Shown here one piece after another: positions 43,981 through 53,642 of a stretch of DNA of 64,000 bases; positions within the stretch are counted from its first letter, which is position 1; each line of letters opens with the position of its first letter. The stretch is taken from the NCBI RefSeq assembly GCF_011683955.1, contig NZ_JAAQPI010000004.1:62001-126000 (forward strand), in the 5' to 3' direction. The position numbers and the translations under genes were made by a program. The notes under the pieces were generated by a model. It saw only the letters and a list, made by a program, of their open reading frames with translations. It was not told where the DNA came from and ran no database searches. Source of the DNA: Pseudomaricurvus alkylphenolicus (GTDB taxonomy: Bacteria; Pseudomonadota; Gammaproteobacteria; Pseudomonadales; Cellvibrionaceae).

Positions 43981-44091
43981 CACCAGGATTGGAAAACTGA
44001 CAGGTCCCCGCTCATTCACTTCACGTAGCGACATACGTATACATCGACTATGCTAAAAAGCCATTGACTGAACTTTTGGCAGGATAAAACC

Positions 44092-44682
44092 ATGAGCGAT
44101 GCCACTGACTTTTCACTGCGAGACCCCTTATCAGGCGTAGACCCACAGTTTCCAACCCGATGGTCACCGCGGGCATTCAAGAAGACACCGGTACCTGACA
44201 ATGTACTGGCAAGGCTGATTGACGCCGCCCGGTTTGCGCCCTCGTGTTTCAATGAACAGCCTTGGCGTTTCTACACCTCTAATCAGCAGAACTTTGAGGA
44301 ATTCCTGCACTTGCTGCTCGAAGGCAATCAATTATGGGCGAAAAACGCCGCTGTCATCGGCTTTTTGGTCGTCGAGCGACATTTCGCCCGCAATAATACC
44401 GAGAATCAACACGCACGATTCGATGCCGGTGCCGCCTGGATGAGCCTGTGCCTGCAGGCCCAAAGGGAGGGTCTCTGCAGCCATGGCATGGGGGGTATAA
44501 AGTACGATGAGATCGCCACCTATTTGCAACTGGATAACAATAGCCATGACGTTGTGATGGGTTTTGCTATCGGAGAAATTGGGGATAAAACGGATTTGCC
44601 TGAAGCCCTCGCTGAAAAGGAACAGCCCTCGCCCCGCAAGCCCCTTGACGAAATCTGGCCGAACCGGCACTCGGCGGGCTGA
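44092..44682 (+). CDS. Nitroreductase-family flavoprotein
   Basis: A 196-residue FMN enzyme of the nitroreductase/oxidoreductase family. FPTRWSPRAFKKTPVP holds the N-terminal SxRxF FMN motif; APSCFNEQPWRFY is the second FMN segment, and GLCSHGMGGIKYDEI with VVMGFAIGEIGD forms the C-terminal flavin contact. Likely an NAD(P)H-dependent reductase of nitro, quinone or enone compounds. AGGA precedes ATG 44092. A pirin gene follows 45 bp downstream on the same strand. Confidence 0.88.
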   Translation: MSDATDFSLRDPLSGVDPQFPTRWSPRAFKKTPVPDNVLARLIDAARFAPSCFNEQPWRFYTSNQQNFEEFLHLLLEGNQLWAKNAAVIGFLVVERHFARNNTENQHARFDAGAAWMSLCLQAQREGLCSHGMGGIKYDEIATYLQLDNNSHDVVMGFAIGEIGDKTDLPEALAEKEQPSPRKPLDEIWPNRHSAG

Positions 44683-44727
44683 CCGGGACCAAGGGTGCGA
44701 AATCTGGAACAAGATGAGGTGTGAAAC

Positions 44728-45582
44728 ATGGCTTACGCAATCAGCTCTGCCCGAAAGGACCTTGGCGGGTTTTCAGTTTCTCGAATTATCCCCAATCAGA
44801 ATCAGTGCCGGGTCGGTCCGTTTGTATTTGTCGATCACATGGGGCCGGCTGAATTCCCGGCCGGCCGGGGCATAAACGTAAGGCCTCATCCCCACATCGG
44901 TCTTGCCACCATCAGCTACCTGATGGAGGGGAATATGTTACACCGCGACAGCCTTGGAACCATCCAGGAGATCAGCCCAGGCGATGTCAACTGGATGACG
45001 GCGGGAAAAGGCATCGTCCATTCGGAACGGGAAACCATCGAAACCCGTGGCAAGGATCACGTGCTCAACGGCCTGCAATGCTGGATCGCGCTGCCAGAAG
45101 ACAAGAGCGATATGGAACCGAGTTTTTTGCACGTAAACCGCGCGCAGCTGCCTTATATCCATCGGGAAAAAGTCCTTATGCGTTTGATCGCGGGTGAGGC
45201 TTATAACTATACCTCGCCGGTCAAAACCTACTCCTCTATGTTCTATCTGGACGCGATTACCGAAGCCGGCGCCGTTGTCGAAAGACCTTGCGGTTTGTCG
45301 GAAACCGCCTGCTATGTCATTTCAGGCGAGGTAAAGATCGATTCCGAGAACTTTAAAGCAGGTCAATTTGTCATCTTGGAAGATGAGGAGACCATCGAAA
45401 CTGTCAGCAACAGTCGTTACTTTCTCCTGGGTGGTAAGAAGCTGGAGAAGGAGCCGATTCTGCGTTGGAACTTCGTGGCTTATTCAATGGACAAGATACG
45501 GGAAGCGGAAGAACGCTGGCGCACTGGACAGTTTCCCAGAATTCCAGGGGACGACGTCGAGTTTATCCCGCTGCCTGAGTAG
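44728..45582 (+). CDS. Pirin-family protein
   Basis: A 284-residue bicupin of the pirin family. The metal site is visible as RPHPHIGLAT (two His, about 52-54), and GKGIVHSE (His and Glu, about 96-98), with FVDHMGPAEF before them. Some bacterial pirins have quercetinase activity; others are regulators. GAGGTG precedes the ATG. It is probably in an operon with the nitroreductase; the two may act on quinones or redox-active aromatics, which is inference from the neighbouring hydroquinone operon. Confidence 0.9.
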   Translation: MAYAISSARKDLGGFSVSRIIPNQNQCRVGPFVFVDHMGPAEFPAGRGINVRPHPHIGLATISYLMEGNMLHRDSLGTIQEISPGDVNWMTAGKGIVHSERETIETRGKDHVLNGLQCWIALPEDKSDMEPSFLHVNRAQLPYIHREKVLMRLIAGEAYNYTSPVKTYSSMFYLDAITEAGAVVERPCGLSETACYVISGEVKIDSENFKAGQFVILEDEETIETVSNSRYFLLGGKKLEKEPILRWNFVAYSMDKIREAEERWRTGQFPRIPGDDVEFIPLPE

Positions 45583-45605
45583 ATCCCCAGTGCTACTGTT
45601 CGTGC

Positions 45606-45687
45606 GTAGCAGCGCGCTCTGAGCGCGACCGGACGCGGCACTTCATAAGTTAGTGCAAGCCCCGTCGCGGTCAGAGCGCGCTGCTAC
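45606..45687. repeat. BIME-like inverted pair of REP units (GTAGCAGC family)
   Basis: GTAGCAGCGCGCTCTGAGC (45606 onwards) is repeated inverted as GAGCGCGCTGCTAC ending at 45687, giving a long stem over a 40-bp loop. The right unit contains the stop codon of the CoA-transferase gene. Same family as 4501-4609. Confidence 0.8.
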
Positions 45688-47030
45688 ATCAGATCCAGAT
45701 CAAATTCCGCTTCGGTGCATTCACGCACCTGTTCAACGCTGACACCTGGTAATAATCTAACCAACGTCATGCGCCCCCGCCGGAAGTGAAACACCGCCAG
45801 ATCGGTAATCAACACATCCACCACGCCTTTCGCAGTCAACGGAAGATCACAACGACGTTTCACCTTGGTGTTACCCTGTTTGTCGGTGTGCAGCATGGTC
45901 ACCACCAGTTTGTCGGCGCCCGAGGCCAGATCCATGGCGCCGCCGACACCGAGCAGCGGCTTTCCGGGCACCGCCCAGTTGGCAAGATTACCCTCCGCAT
46001 CCACCTGCAAGCCACCCATGATGGCCACGTCCACGTGCCCGCCACGAATCATGGCAAACGAGGTGGTACTGTCAAAATAGCTGGCGCCCGGCAGCGCCGT
46101 CACCGGAATCTTGCCGGCGTTGACGGGATAGTCCATGGCGCCGCCACTTTCCGGTTCGGGGCCAACGCCGAGCATGCCGTTTTCCGTATGCATCACAATG
46201 CCCGTTTCCGGCCCGATAAGGTCGGCCACCAGGGTGGGTATGCCGATCCCCAGGTTGACCACGTCGCCGGGATTGAGCTCCTGCAAGGCCGCCCTGGCCA
46301 TATGCATGCGTGTGCTGTCGACCTTTTTCAGACTGCTGGAGACCGAGGCCGAAGAGCCCAGATCTTCCTCGCGGGTGTGCGCCTGCACCAGGTAATCCAC
46401 AAAACAGCCGGGGGTGTGAATGGCATTGGGATCCAGCTCACCCACCGCGACGATTTCCTCCACTTCCGCAATCACCAGGTCGGAAGCGGTGGCCGCGGCC
46501 TGGTTGAAATTGCTCTCGGTCATGCGGTATTGGAGATTGCCGGCGGTGTCGGCCTTCCAGGCGCGAACCAGTGATACCTGGCCTCGCAGCGGTGGGATAA
46601 AAACCATCTCCCTGCCATCGATAACACGGCTCTCGCGACCTTGCGCCAGTGCAGTACCGGCGGACGTTGGGGTAAAAAAGCCACCCAGCCCGGCGCCGCC
46701 CGCACGAATGGCCTCACCCAGTGTGCCCTGGGGCAGCAGTTCGACCTCAAGTTCGTTGCACTGAGCCGCCCTGACCGCTTCCGGATTGCTGGTAAAGTAA
46801 GAACCCACCGCCTTGCGCAGCTGGCCATTGCGCAGCAGTCGACCGCCGCCAAGGCCCGGCTCGCCCACATTGTTGCCAACGTAAGTCAGATCCCGGGTTT
46901 CGGTTTCCGCCAGCGCATGCAGCAGATGAACGGGATTACCGGTCATTCCGAAGCCGCCGGCAATGATGGTGTCTCCGTTGTTAATTAAAGCCGCAGCCTG
47001 TTCGAGACTGATCTGAGGAACACTTTTCAT
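45684..47030 (-). CDS. Fused 3-oxoacid (3-oxoadipate-type) CoA transferase
   Basis: A 448-residue protein joining the two subunits that are usually separate (PcaI/ScoA type at about 1-220 with [13 protein letters not shown] and [10 protein letters not shown]; PcaJ/ScoB type at about 240-445 with [13 protein letters not shown] and the catalytic Glu in [11 protein letters not shown]). Transfers CoA from succinyl-CoA to a 3-oxoacid. Position after maleylacetate reductase makes 3-oxoadipate the obvious substrate. It is the last gene of the hydroquinone operon, 17 bp after the reductase. No thiolase for the final cleavage is in the window. Confidence 0.9.
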   Translation of the reverse strand: MKSVPQISLEQAAALINNGDTIIAGGFGMTGNPVHLLHALAETETRDLTYVGNNVGEPGLGGGRLLRNGQLRKAVGSYFTSNPEAVRAAQCNELEVELLPQGTLGEAIRAGGAGLGGFFTPTSAGTALAQGRESRVIDGREMVFIPPLRGQVSLVRAWKADTAGNLQYRMTESNFNQAAATASDLVIAEVEEIVAVGELDPNAIHTPGCFVDYLVQAHTREEDLGSSASVSSSLKKVDSTRMHMARAALQELNPGDVVNLGIGIPTLVADLIGPETGIVMHTENGMLGVGPEPESGGAMDYPVNAGKIPVTALPGASYFDSTTSFAMIRGGHVDVAIMGGLQVDAEGNLANWAVPGKPLLGVGGAMDLASGADKLVVTMLHTDKQGNTKVKRRCDLPLTAKGVVDVLITDLAVFHFRRGRMTLVRLLPGVSVEQVRECTEAEFDLDLM

Positions 47031-47047
47031 GGTTTTGACCCTGGCTG

Positions 47048-48130
47048 TCAGTGGTTGAATTGGGCGTATGGGGCACGGGGTTCAATACCCTCGTAGGCGT
47101 GCTCCAACAGATGGCGGATTTTGTCCCGCGTTACCGGTTCGGCATTGTCGAGCGGTTTTTCCGTGGCAATGGCGGCGGCTCGATCGAGATCCTGTTGGCG
47201 GAAGCCAATGGCCTTGAGCGAGGTCGGCGCACCCACCCGCCGAGCCAGCTGGAACAATGCCGCTGCCGCGTCCTCCGACTCCAGTGCTTGCGCTAGCTGT
47301 CGAGTGCCCCCGGGCACGGCGCGGGCGTTAAACGCGACTGAATAGGGCAATAGAATGGTGTGGGTTTCGGCGTGAGGCGTATTGAAACTGCCGCCGAAGG
47401 TGTGACACAAACGGTGATGCAGACTCGTCACTCCAGTGCCCAGAGACGCGCCGGCGAGCATGGCCCCGTACAGCGCTTCTGATCGAGCCTCCAGGTTCTG
47501 CGGCTGCTCCACCACCAGCGGCAAGCTGCGATTGAGCATTCGCACCGCCTCCAGAGCCATCATCGATACCATCGGGTTGGGATTGGTCGCCGTCACATTG
47601 ACCACCGCCTGAGCCATGGCGTTGATGCCACTGGGACCGGCCACCCGCGCGGGCAACCCCAGCGTCAGGCGCGGATCGTAGAGCGTCAAACTGGGCACCA
47701 CATTGTCGTCCCTGCCCGTGACTTTGCGCTCGTTTTCCGTAATGCCCCAGATATTGGTCATCTCCGATCCGGCGTAGGTGGTGGGTATGGCAATATTGGG
47801 CAGCTGATTTTTTAACGCCAGCGCCTTGCCCAGTCCCGTGGTGGAGCCGCCACCCAAAGACACACTGCAGTCGGCCTGCAGTTCATCGACGACCTGCTGC
47901 GCCTGAGCAACGGTCGTCGCCGGCACGTGCATCACCGCTTCACTGAACAGGCCCGCCGCTCGATTACCCAGCAGCTCGGCAATGGCCTGCCCCTGTTGCG
48001 CCTGTTGCGGTGTCGTCAGTACCAGGGCCCGGCGCAGCCCCAGCTGGTCCAGCTGTTGCGGCAGACGTTGCAGCGCATCAACCCCAAAGAGAATGTTCCA
48101 TGGCAAAGCGTGATAATCAAAGTTCAGCAT
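47048..48130 (-). CDS. Maleylacetate reductase
   Basis: A 360-residue iron-containing-alcohol-dehydrogenase-fold enzyme. [16 protein letters not shown] is the NAD(P)H loop (about 92-107). [17 protein letters not shown], the [10 protein letters not shown] segment and [15 protein letters not shown] carry the His residues typical of maleylacetate reductases (TfdF, LinF, PnpE-type). Reduces maleylacetate to 3-oxoadipate. Located directly before the CoA transferase and in one operon with both ring-cleavage enzymes that yield maleylacetate, so the assignment is firm by context. Confidence 0.93.
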   Translation of the reverse strand: MLNFDYHALPWNILFGVDALQRLPQQLDQLGLRRALVLTTPQQAQQGQAIAELLGNRAAGLFSEAVMHVPATTVAQAQQVVDELQADCSVSLGGGSTTGLGKALALKNQLPNIAIPTTYAGSEMTNIWGITENERKVTGRDDNVVPSLTLYDPRLTLGLPARVAGPSGINAMAQAVVNVTATNPNPMVSMMALEAVRMLNRSLPLVVEQPQNLEARSEALYGAMLAGASLGTGVTSLHHRLCHTFGGSFNTPHAETHTILLPYSVAFNARAVPGGTRQLAQALESEDAAAALFQLARRVGAPTSLKAIGFRQQDLDRAAAIATEKPLDNAEPVTRDKIRHLLEHAYEGIEPRAPYAQFNH

Positions 48131-48145
48131 GATGTCAGGTTCTTA

Positions 48146-48523
48146 TTAAGTGGGTTCAGCAGCAATCAGGATATCGCCGCGTTCATCGATTTGTATCTCG
48201 ATTGGTGTCAAGGTATCGCCTTTGACCGGCCCGTCTTCACAGTGTCCATCGTCTATGCGGAAAACGGCGCAGTGAAACGCGCACATAATCTTGCGTTCTG
48301 GCAGCAGCACAAAGCGGTTGGGCTCGTTATTGAGCGGAATACCGAAATGGGGGCAGCGATTGAGCCAGACGCGGACAGCGTCTCCCTCGCGCATCAGCAG
48401 CAGCCGGAAAGCATCCTTGCCGCTGCCGAACATGGCTTCGCGCACCCTGCCCTCCTGTAACTCGGCAAGATTGGCCAGTCGCGTACCCGCGGCGGGCGCA
48501 AAACACATCTCTCTCCAGTTCAT
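48146..48523 (-). CDS. Rieske-type [2Fe-2S] ferredoxin
   Basis: A 125-residue soluble Rieske protein. Cluster ligands are CPHFGIPL (Cys, His; about 57-59) and CAFHCAVF (Cys, His; about 80-83) with 20 residues between, the spacing of bacterial Rieske ferredoxins. Normally passes electrons to a ring-hydroxylating oxygenase, but no oxygenase alpha subunit or reductase is nearby. Its ATG overlaps the stop of the membrane-protein gene as ATGA, so those two are translationally coupled and may work together. The electron acceptor is unknown. Confidence 0.88.
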   Translation of the reverse strand: MNWREMCFAPAAGTRLANLAELQEGRVREAMFGSGKDAFRLLLMREGDAVRVWLNRCPHFGIPLNNEPNRFVLLPERKIMCAFHCAVFRIDDGHCEDGPVKGDTLTPIEIQIDERGDILIAAEPT

Positions 48524-49629
48524 GATTCAGCCTGCTCCTCGGCGCTGGCAAAGGGCCAGAAGCCAAGAAAGTCCGCGTGCAAAACCAGCAGCGGAAAGGT
48601 CACCGCCAGCATCGCCGAGGCCAGCCACAGATCCAGCTGATACTCCGGCGCGCCACTGGCCAGCGGACCCACCACAAAGTCGCTGGCCCAGCCGTAGAAG
48701 TGATACAGACAGACGGACAGCAGCAGTGAAAGCGACAACAGCGTCAATCCTTTTAGCGGCTGCAGCAATGTCTGCACCGGAGCCGTCTGCATCATGATCA
48801 GCATCACAAACTGGCCGAAAATAATCGACGCGGGAACGCGCACCATATACACCACAGGATCCATCCCCTGTACCTGCACAAACCAAAACCAGGGCAGATA
48901 ACTCAACCACAACACTAGCAGGGTGGTGAATGTGCCAAACAGCGGTTGTTTTAACGTCACCGATGTGAAACTCAGTAAACTCGTCAGCGGCCAGAAATCC
49001 AGCAGCACCAAGGCCAGCATCACCACCAGGGCCGTCAGGGCAAAGGACAACACATGCCAGGCATTAAACCAGCCCTGCGGATCCAGCGCTGGAGCGTAGA
49101 ACGGCGCCGCCTGCAGAAATCCGAAGTCGAACAGCAACAGATACAAGCCGTAAGACAAACCGTAGGTGAGCAACCAGACGCCGATGCCAATCGCCCCCTT
49201 GGATTCGGTGAACGCCGTCAGCGGCCAGCACTGCATAACAATCACCAGCCAAAAGGCGATAACCACACTGAAGATGGTAAACATCACGGCAAACGGCGTC
49301 GGTGGCATGCTGCCGCCACCGACCACAGCGATAATCAGGGGCGAAATCAGCAGCCCCGCCAGCACCATCAAACCCAGCAATGCCAGGCCTTTGAAGGGTT
49401 GCGACAGGCGGCCGATAAACGCCGGGTAGCGGGTCTCCCACACCAGCCCCAACACAATCTGCGCCGGCACCATGGCCACCAGTATCAAGGTCACCCAGGT
49501 ACCAAAGGTTGCCGCGTCAAACTGGGCGCAGATGGCCAGCGCCAGCAGCATACAGACCGTGCTGGCAAGTATGCCCAGCCAGGGCTGTTTCAATGTCATG
49601 GATTGTTTCAACGTCAAGGGTTGGGTCAT
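48520..49629 (-). CDS. Polytopic membrane protein with internal duplication, unknown function
   Basis: A 369-residue inner-membrane protein with about ten hydrophobic segments. Two halves repeat: TLKQPWLG (about 12) / TLKQPLFG (about 224), SQPFKGLALLGL (about 74) / LQPLKGLTLLSL (about 286), and QCWPLTAF (about 132) / FLGFWPFA (about 358), with a further LDFWPLTS at about 213. I recognise no family. It overlaps both neighbours by four bases (ATGA): the dioxygenase before and the Rieske ferredoxin after. This argues for a role tied to the pathway, either transport of an aromatic or a membrane electron-transfer or oxidase component with the ferredoxin. Confidence 0.8.
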   Translation of the reverse strand: MTQPLTLKQSMTLKQPWLGILASTVCMLLALAICAQFDAATFGTWVTLILVAMVPAQIVLGLVWETRYPAFIGRLSQPFKGLALLGLMVLAGLLISPLIIAVVGGGSMPPTPFAVMFTIFSVVIAFWLVIVMQCWPLTAFTESKGAIGIGVWLLTYGLSYGLYLLLFDFGFLQAAPFYAPALDPQGWFNAWHVLSFALTALVVMLALVLLDFWPLTSLLSFTSVTLKQPLFGTFTTLLVLWLSYLPWFWFVQVQGMDPVVYMVRVPASIIFGQFVMLIMMQTAPVQTLLQPLKGLTLLSLSLLLSVCLYHFYGWASDFVVGPLASGAPEYQLDLWLASAMLAVTFPLLVLHADFLGFWPFASAEEQAES

Positions 49630-50474
49630 GATTGATCTCCCCGGGTTTGCGGCACCAGCACAAAATCGTGATCGACTCGGTAGCGCTCGTTGCCGGTGGA
49701 GGGCCGGTACTCCACCACCAGGGAGTCCTTGACCCCGAACACGGCGTCGGATTGCAGGTACTCGTCCCCTTCGGTAAACAACTGGGTAACCAGGGGCTGG
49801 TAGCCCTGTGCTGACACGATAAAGTGAATGTGCGCCGGCCTGTAGGGGTGCACCGCGGTGGCATTCAACAGTTTTCCCACCGGTCCGTCGGTGGGTATGG
49901 GATAGGAAACCGGCGCCACCGTGCGCAGTTCAAAGTTGCCTCGCTCATCGGTGTAGAAGCGCCCGCGCAAATTGAACTCGGGCTGCGTTTCATCCTGCAC
50001 TTCGTAAAGTCCGTTGGGGGCCGTCTGCCAGACATCGAGACAGGCACCTGCCAGGGGTTCGCCCCAAAGATTCAACACCTGCCCGCGCAGCAGCACCGAA
50101 TCGCCTTCGGTATCACCGCTGATGTCGCCGCTGTGCTCAAACTCCGGCGCTCCCTGACGATAGAAAGGCCCCAACACCGTCGACTCCGAAGCCCCCTCGG
50201 GGCGGCGGTGGTTGATGGCTTCCACCAGGATGGAGGCCCCCATGGTATCGGACCAGAGAATGGCTTCCTGGCGAACATCCGAGCAGGACTGTCCGATGTC
50301 CGTCAGAAACTGAATCGCTTCGAACCACTCCTCTTCGGTCGGTTCCAGCTCACGGATAAAACCGTGCAGGTGACGAATCAGCGCCGACATCACCTGTCGC
50401 AGGCGTGGATCGGGGGTATCGGCAAAGCGCGCGAGCGTGGCTTCGGTGATATTGCTTTCGGTCAAATTGCGCAT
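49626..50474 (-). CDS. Intradiol ring-cleavage dioxygenase, hydroxyquinol 1,2-dioxygenase-like
   Basis: A 282-residue non-haem Fe(III) dioxygenase. Ligands are visible in order: Tyr in APNGLYEVQ (about 158), Tyr in RGRFYTDERG (about 172), and His-x-His in HPYRPAHIHF (about 220-226; the His pair in AHIH). The N-terminal helical dimer domain (about 1-95) is present. Cleaves 1,2,4-trihydroxybenzene or catechols between the hydroxyls; with maleylacetate reductase in the operon, hydroxyquinol is the likely substrate. ATG 50474 has AGGAG eight bases upstream; the ORF extends 20 codons further without a site. Stop overlaps the membrane-protein start. Confidence 0.9.
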   Translation of the reverse strand: MRNLTESNITEATLARFADTPDPRLRQVMSALIRHLHGFIRELEPTEEEWFEAIQFLTDIGQSCSDVRQEAILWSDTMGASILVEAINHRRPEGASESTVLGPFYRQGAPEFEHSGDISGDTEGDSVLLRGQVLNLWGEPLAGACLDVWQTAPNGLYEVQDETQPEFNLRGRFYTDERGNFELRTVAPVSYPIPTDGPVGKLLNATAVHPYRPAHIHFIVSAQGYQPLVTQLFTEGDEYLQSDAVFGVKDSLVVEYRPSTGNERYRVDHDFVLVPQTRGDQS

Positions 50475-50502
50475 GGCGCGACTCCTCTCGGGACAAGGTG
50501 GC

Positions 50503-51972
50503 TCAGCGGGGATAAAACGGCGGAATCTGTGCATCCACGTTGATCCACACGGACTTGGCTTCGGTGTAATCGTGCATGGCTTCGAAACCCATTTCGCGAC
50601 CGTAGCCGGAACTGCCCACGCCCCCGAAGGGAGAACCCGGATTGACGCGCTTGTAGCAGTTCACCCACACCATGCCGTTGCGCATCTGGTCGGCAAAGCG
50701 GTGGGCGCGGGACAGATTCTGGGTCCAGAGACCGCCGCCAAGGCCATACTGGGTGCCGTTGGCGATGGCCAGAGCCTCCTCTTCATCCTTAAAGGTGGTC
50801 ACCGCCACAAAGGGGCCGAACACCTCCTCCTGACAGACGCGATCTGAGGATTGAGCCCGCACCACCGTGGGCTCCACATAGCAGCCCCCACTGAGTGCTA
50901 CATCGTCCGGCACCTTGCCGCCGAGCAGAATCTCACCGCCCTCCTGCCGGGCAATATCGCAATAGTTCAGTACCCGCTGCTGGTGTTGCTTTGATGTCAG
51001 CGGCCCCATCTCAGTGCTGGGGTCCGAGGGATCGCCCAGGCGAATGGACTGGGCCAGCGTCAGGAATCCGTCGAGAAATTCGTCGGCAATCGACTCCTGC
51101 AGAATCAGGCGTGACCCGGCAATGCAGGCTTGCCCCTGGTTGTGGAAGATGGCAAAGGCGCTGCCGCCGACCGCCGCCTTGATGTTGGCATCGTCGAACA
51201 CGATATTGGCACCCTTGCCACCCAGTTCCAGTTGCACCCGTTTGAGATTGCCCGCCGATGCGCCGACGATTTTGCGACCCACGTCCGTCGACCCGGTAAA
51301 CGCGATCTTTGCCACCTGGGGATGTTCGGCAAGATACTGACCGGCGGTATGCCCGTAGCCGGGCACGATATTGACCACACCGGGAGGAAAACCCACCTGC
51401 GCCATCAACTCGGCAATTTTCAACGTCGACAGGGGAGTCAGCTCCGCCGGTTTCAGTACCACGGTATTGCCCGCCGCCAGCGCCGGTCCCATCTTCCAAC
51501 TGGTGAACATCAGCGGGAAATTCCAGGGCACCACCTGCCCCACCACGCCCAGGGGCTCGCGCTTGACGTAGTTAAGAAAGCCGGGTTCGACCGGAATTTC
51601 ACTACCCTGGACCTTGTCCGCCATACCGCCAAAATAACGGAAGGTAAACGCCGTGCGGGGAACATCCAGATTGCGGCAGTCGCGCACAGGATGGCCCGTA
51701 TCGCGGGATTCAATCTCCACCAGTTCATCGATATTGGCTTCAATGGCATCGGCGAGTTTCATCAGCAAATGCCCACGCTCGGCCGCCTGCATCCGGCTCC
51801 AGGCCGGAAAAGCGGCCTGGGCGGCGGCGACGGCCCGGTCAATATCGTTTTGTCGCGCCTCGGCAATCGACGTGATCAGACTGTTGTCGTGCGGGTTGAG
51901 TACATCGATGCGGCCACCGTCAATGGCATCGACAAACTCGCCGTTGATAAATAATTGATTCTGCACTGTCAT
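50503..51972 (-). CDS. Aldehyde dehydrogenase (4-hydroxymuconic semialdehyde DH-like)
   Basis: A 489-residue NAD(P)-dependent aldehyde dehydrogenase. VVPWNFPLMF with the catalytic Asn, ELGGKGANIVF with the general-base Glu (about 255) and NQGQACIAGSR with the nucleophile Cys (about 289) are intact. In hydroquinone pathways such an enzyme oxidises 4-hydroxymuconic semialdehyde, the product of hydroquinone dioxygenase, to maleylacetate. It lies 81 bp after the dioxygenase large subunit and 28 bp before the intradiol dioxygenase. Confidence 0.92.
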   Translation of the reverse strand: MTVQNQLFINGEFVDAIDGGRIDVLNPHDNSLITSIAEARQNDIDRAVAAAQAAFPAWSRMQAAERGHLLMKLADAIEANIDELVEIESRDTGHPVRDCRNLDVPRTAFTFRYFGGMADKVQGSEIPVEPGFLNYVKREPLGVVGQVVPWNFPLMFTSWKMGPALAAGNTVVLKPAELTPLSTLKIAELMAQVGFPPGVVNIVPGYGHTAGQYLAEHPQVAKIAFTGSTDVGRKIVGASAGNLKRVQLELGGKGANIVFDDANIKAAVGGSAFAIFHNQGQACIAGSRLILQESIADEFLDGFLTLAQSIRLGDPSDPSTEMGPLTSKQHQQRVLNYCDIARQEGGEILLGGKVPDDVALSGGCYVEPTVVRAQSSDRVCQEEVFGPFVAVTTFKDEEEALAIANGTQYGLGGGLWTQNLSRAHRFADQMRNGMVWVNCYKRVNPGSPFGGVGSSGYGREMGFEAMHDYTEAKSVWINVDAQIPPFYPR

Positions 51973-52053
51973 GTTCTGCTCTCGGATTGATTTTCGGTTA
52001 TCGCTTAAGTCCGGCTGCCAGCTGGGTCACAACTGGCAGCCGCGCAGGCAGGA

Positions 52054-53085
52054 TTAAAACTCCACCGGATAAGGCGGCAGTTCGCCCCGGGCGTGCATAT
52101 TGGGCAGCTCCGTGTTGGCGTTTTCCCACACCAGCAACATGGAGCGTTTTTTGGAAAAACCCTGGTGACGAATATCCGCCGGCATGGCCGCCACATCGCC
52201 GGCTTTCATATTCACCTTGGCTCGCATCTTGCCGCTCTCTTTGTCTTCCACCTCCCAATAGATTTCATCGCTGATCTGGATAAACCATTCCACCCGGTCA
52301 TTGCCGTGTTTGATGGGCAGAATGTATTCCTCCGTAGTGGGGCAGTAGAGACTGTTCTTGCATATCGACGTCACCGACGGATTCCAGGTGACATCGGAGC
52401 GGGACAGATAGGCGAACATATTCAGCGCCGAAACCTCGTTTTCAAAGCCCGGTTCGGCGTGCACCTCGGGCTGCTCCTGGGTGACGTCCGCAAACGCGCG
52501 ATTGATGGGGTAGCCGTTGTCATCGGAACGGATGGCGATGTCGCCGGGCAGTCCGGGATGGCGTTTGGCCACTTCCCGCTCCCGCTCAATGGCCGCCATA
52601 TTGTTGCCGCGTTTGCCCCCGGCCCAGCTCTGGCCGGTTTCCTCCGGTGCCGCAAACGGATCAAAGCCCTCGTTGGTCCAGTCCGCCAGCATGGCCTTGA
52701 AGGTTTCCATCAACACCGGTGAGTCAAAGGTTTCCAGCAGATCCAGACCCTTCTCCCTGAATGCCGGGTTGAAACTGCCGGCGTACATTTCCACCCGGCC
52801 GTAGAGATTGTTTGTGCCAAAAACATGATCAAAATTAACCTGGGAGTAGAAAAATCCCCAGGCCACATCGCGCATCAGCGCCCGCAAAAAAGCATCCGCG
52901 GACATCTTGTGACTCATGGGCTGGCTGTTCGGCGCCTGCCATTCGATGGTGGTGAAATACTCATCGCGGGTAAAACGAAAACTGCCGATGGAAAAACTGC
53001 GATAGCCTGTATCCGGATGAGGCTCGGATGCGTTCACGCTGATATCCAGAACCTGCTCGCTGTTGTTGTCTTCGATCATCGCCAT
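52054..53085 (-). CDS. Hydroquinone 1,2-dioxygenase, large subunit (HapD/PnpD-like)
   Basis: A 343-residue cupin-type Fe(II) subunit of two-component hydroquinone dioxygenase. KHGNDRVEWF carries His260, Asn262 and Glu266, and DIRHQGF carries the later His. This matches the His-Asn-Glu-His iron site described for PnpCD (family knowledge, close in numbering). GGAGATAA precedes ATG 53085. It cleaves hydroquinone to 4-hydroxymuconic semialdehyde with its small subunit, encoded 40 bp upstream. The about 38-kDa size fits the known large subunit. Confidence 0.92.
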   Translation of the reverse strand: MAMIEDNNSEQVLDISVNASEPHPDTGYRSFSIGSFRFTRDEYFTTIEWQAPNSQPMSHKMSADAFLRALMRDVAWGFFYSQVNFDHVFGTNNLYGRVEMYAGSFNPAFREKGLDLLETFDSPVLMETFKAMLADWTNEGFDPFAAPEETGQSWAGGKRGNNMAAIEREREVAKRHPGLPGDIAIRSDDNGYPINRAFADVTQEQPEVHAEPGFENEVSALNMFAYLSRSDVTWNPSVTSICKNSLYCPTTEEYILPIKHGNDRVEWFIQISDEIYWEVEDKESGKMRAKVNMKAGDVAAMPADIRHQGFSKKRSMLLVWENANTELPNMHARGELPPYPVEF

Positions 53086-53125
53086 TGTGTTATCTCCTGT
53101 TATTTGGTTTGCAAAAGGCCCGTGT

Positions 53126-53626
53126 TCAGCACTCGCAGATTTGCGCCCACTTTTCGACCGTGAGCGATCCCTGAATAGTCTGTTGCATCATCACCCCGAC
53201 GCCGCTGGCGCTGAAGCGGTAGGCCGACCCCTTGGGCAGCAGTGCCTGATGCCCCTTGCCCAGTTTGATCCAGCCCATGGTCTTGCCTGTGGGTTCCCCT
53301 TCCAGTTTCACCGTCCCCTCAATATCGACGGGAGCAAAGTTTTCGGCGTCGTCCAGTTTGATCAGATCGATCTTGACCTCACCGTCCATCAACCACACGT
53401 ATTCATCGTGGGAGCAGGTGTACCAGGGCGACTGACCCTCGCTGCGAATGGCCTCAATCACGTATTCCTGGTTTTTGGCCACCACCACCTTTTCATAGGG
53501 CGCGGACTGGTGAGCCACGTCGAAAATATTGGAAAAGGTGTAGTACTTGGGATTGTCGTTAATGATCTCCAGATCGCCCTTTTCATAGCTGTCCATGGAG
53601 CCAAAGACTGTTTTGTATTCACTCAT
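53126..53626 (-). CDS. Hydroquinone 1,2-dioxygenase, small subunit (HapC/PnpC-like)
   Basis: A 166-residue cupin protein. AKNQEYVIEAIRSEGQSPWYTCSHDEYVWLM contains the cupin core, and QALLPKGSAYRFSASGVG the second half. It matches the small subunit of hydroquinone dioxygenase (about 17-19 kDa) in size, composition and position before the large subunit. It lacks a full metal motif, in line with iron being held by the large subunit. AGAGGAA precedes the ATG. The TonB receptor gene ends upstream of it by 16 bp, so transcription probably starts before the receptor. Confidence 0.88.
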   Translation of the reverse strand: MSEYKTVFGSMDSYEKGDLEIINDNPKYYTFSNIFDVAHQSAPYEKVVVAKNQEYVIEAIRSEGQSPWYTCSHDEYVWLMDGEVKIDLIKLDDAENFAPVDIEGTVKLEGEPTGKTMGWIKLGKGHQALLPKGSAYRFSASGVGVMMQQTIQGSLTVEKWAQICEC

Positions 53627-53642
53627 CGTTAATTCCTCTTAT

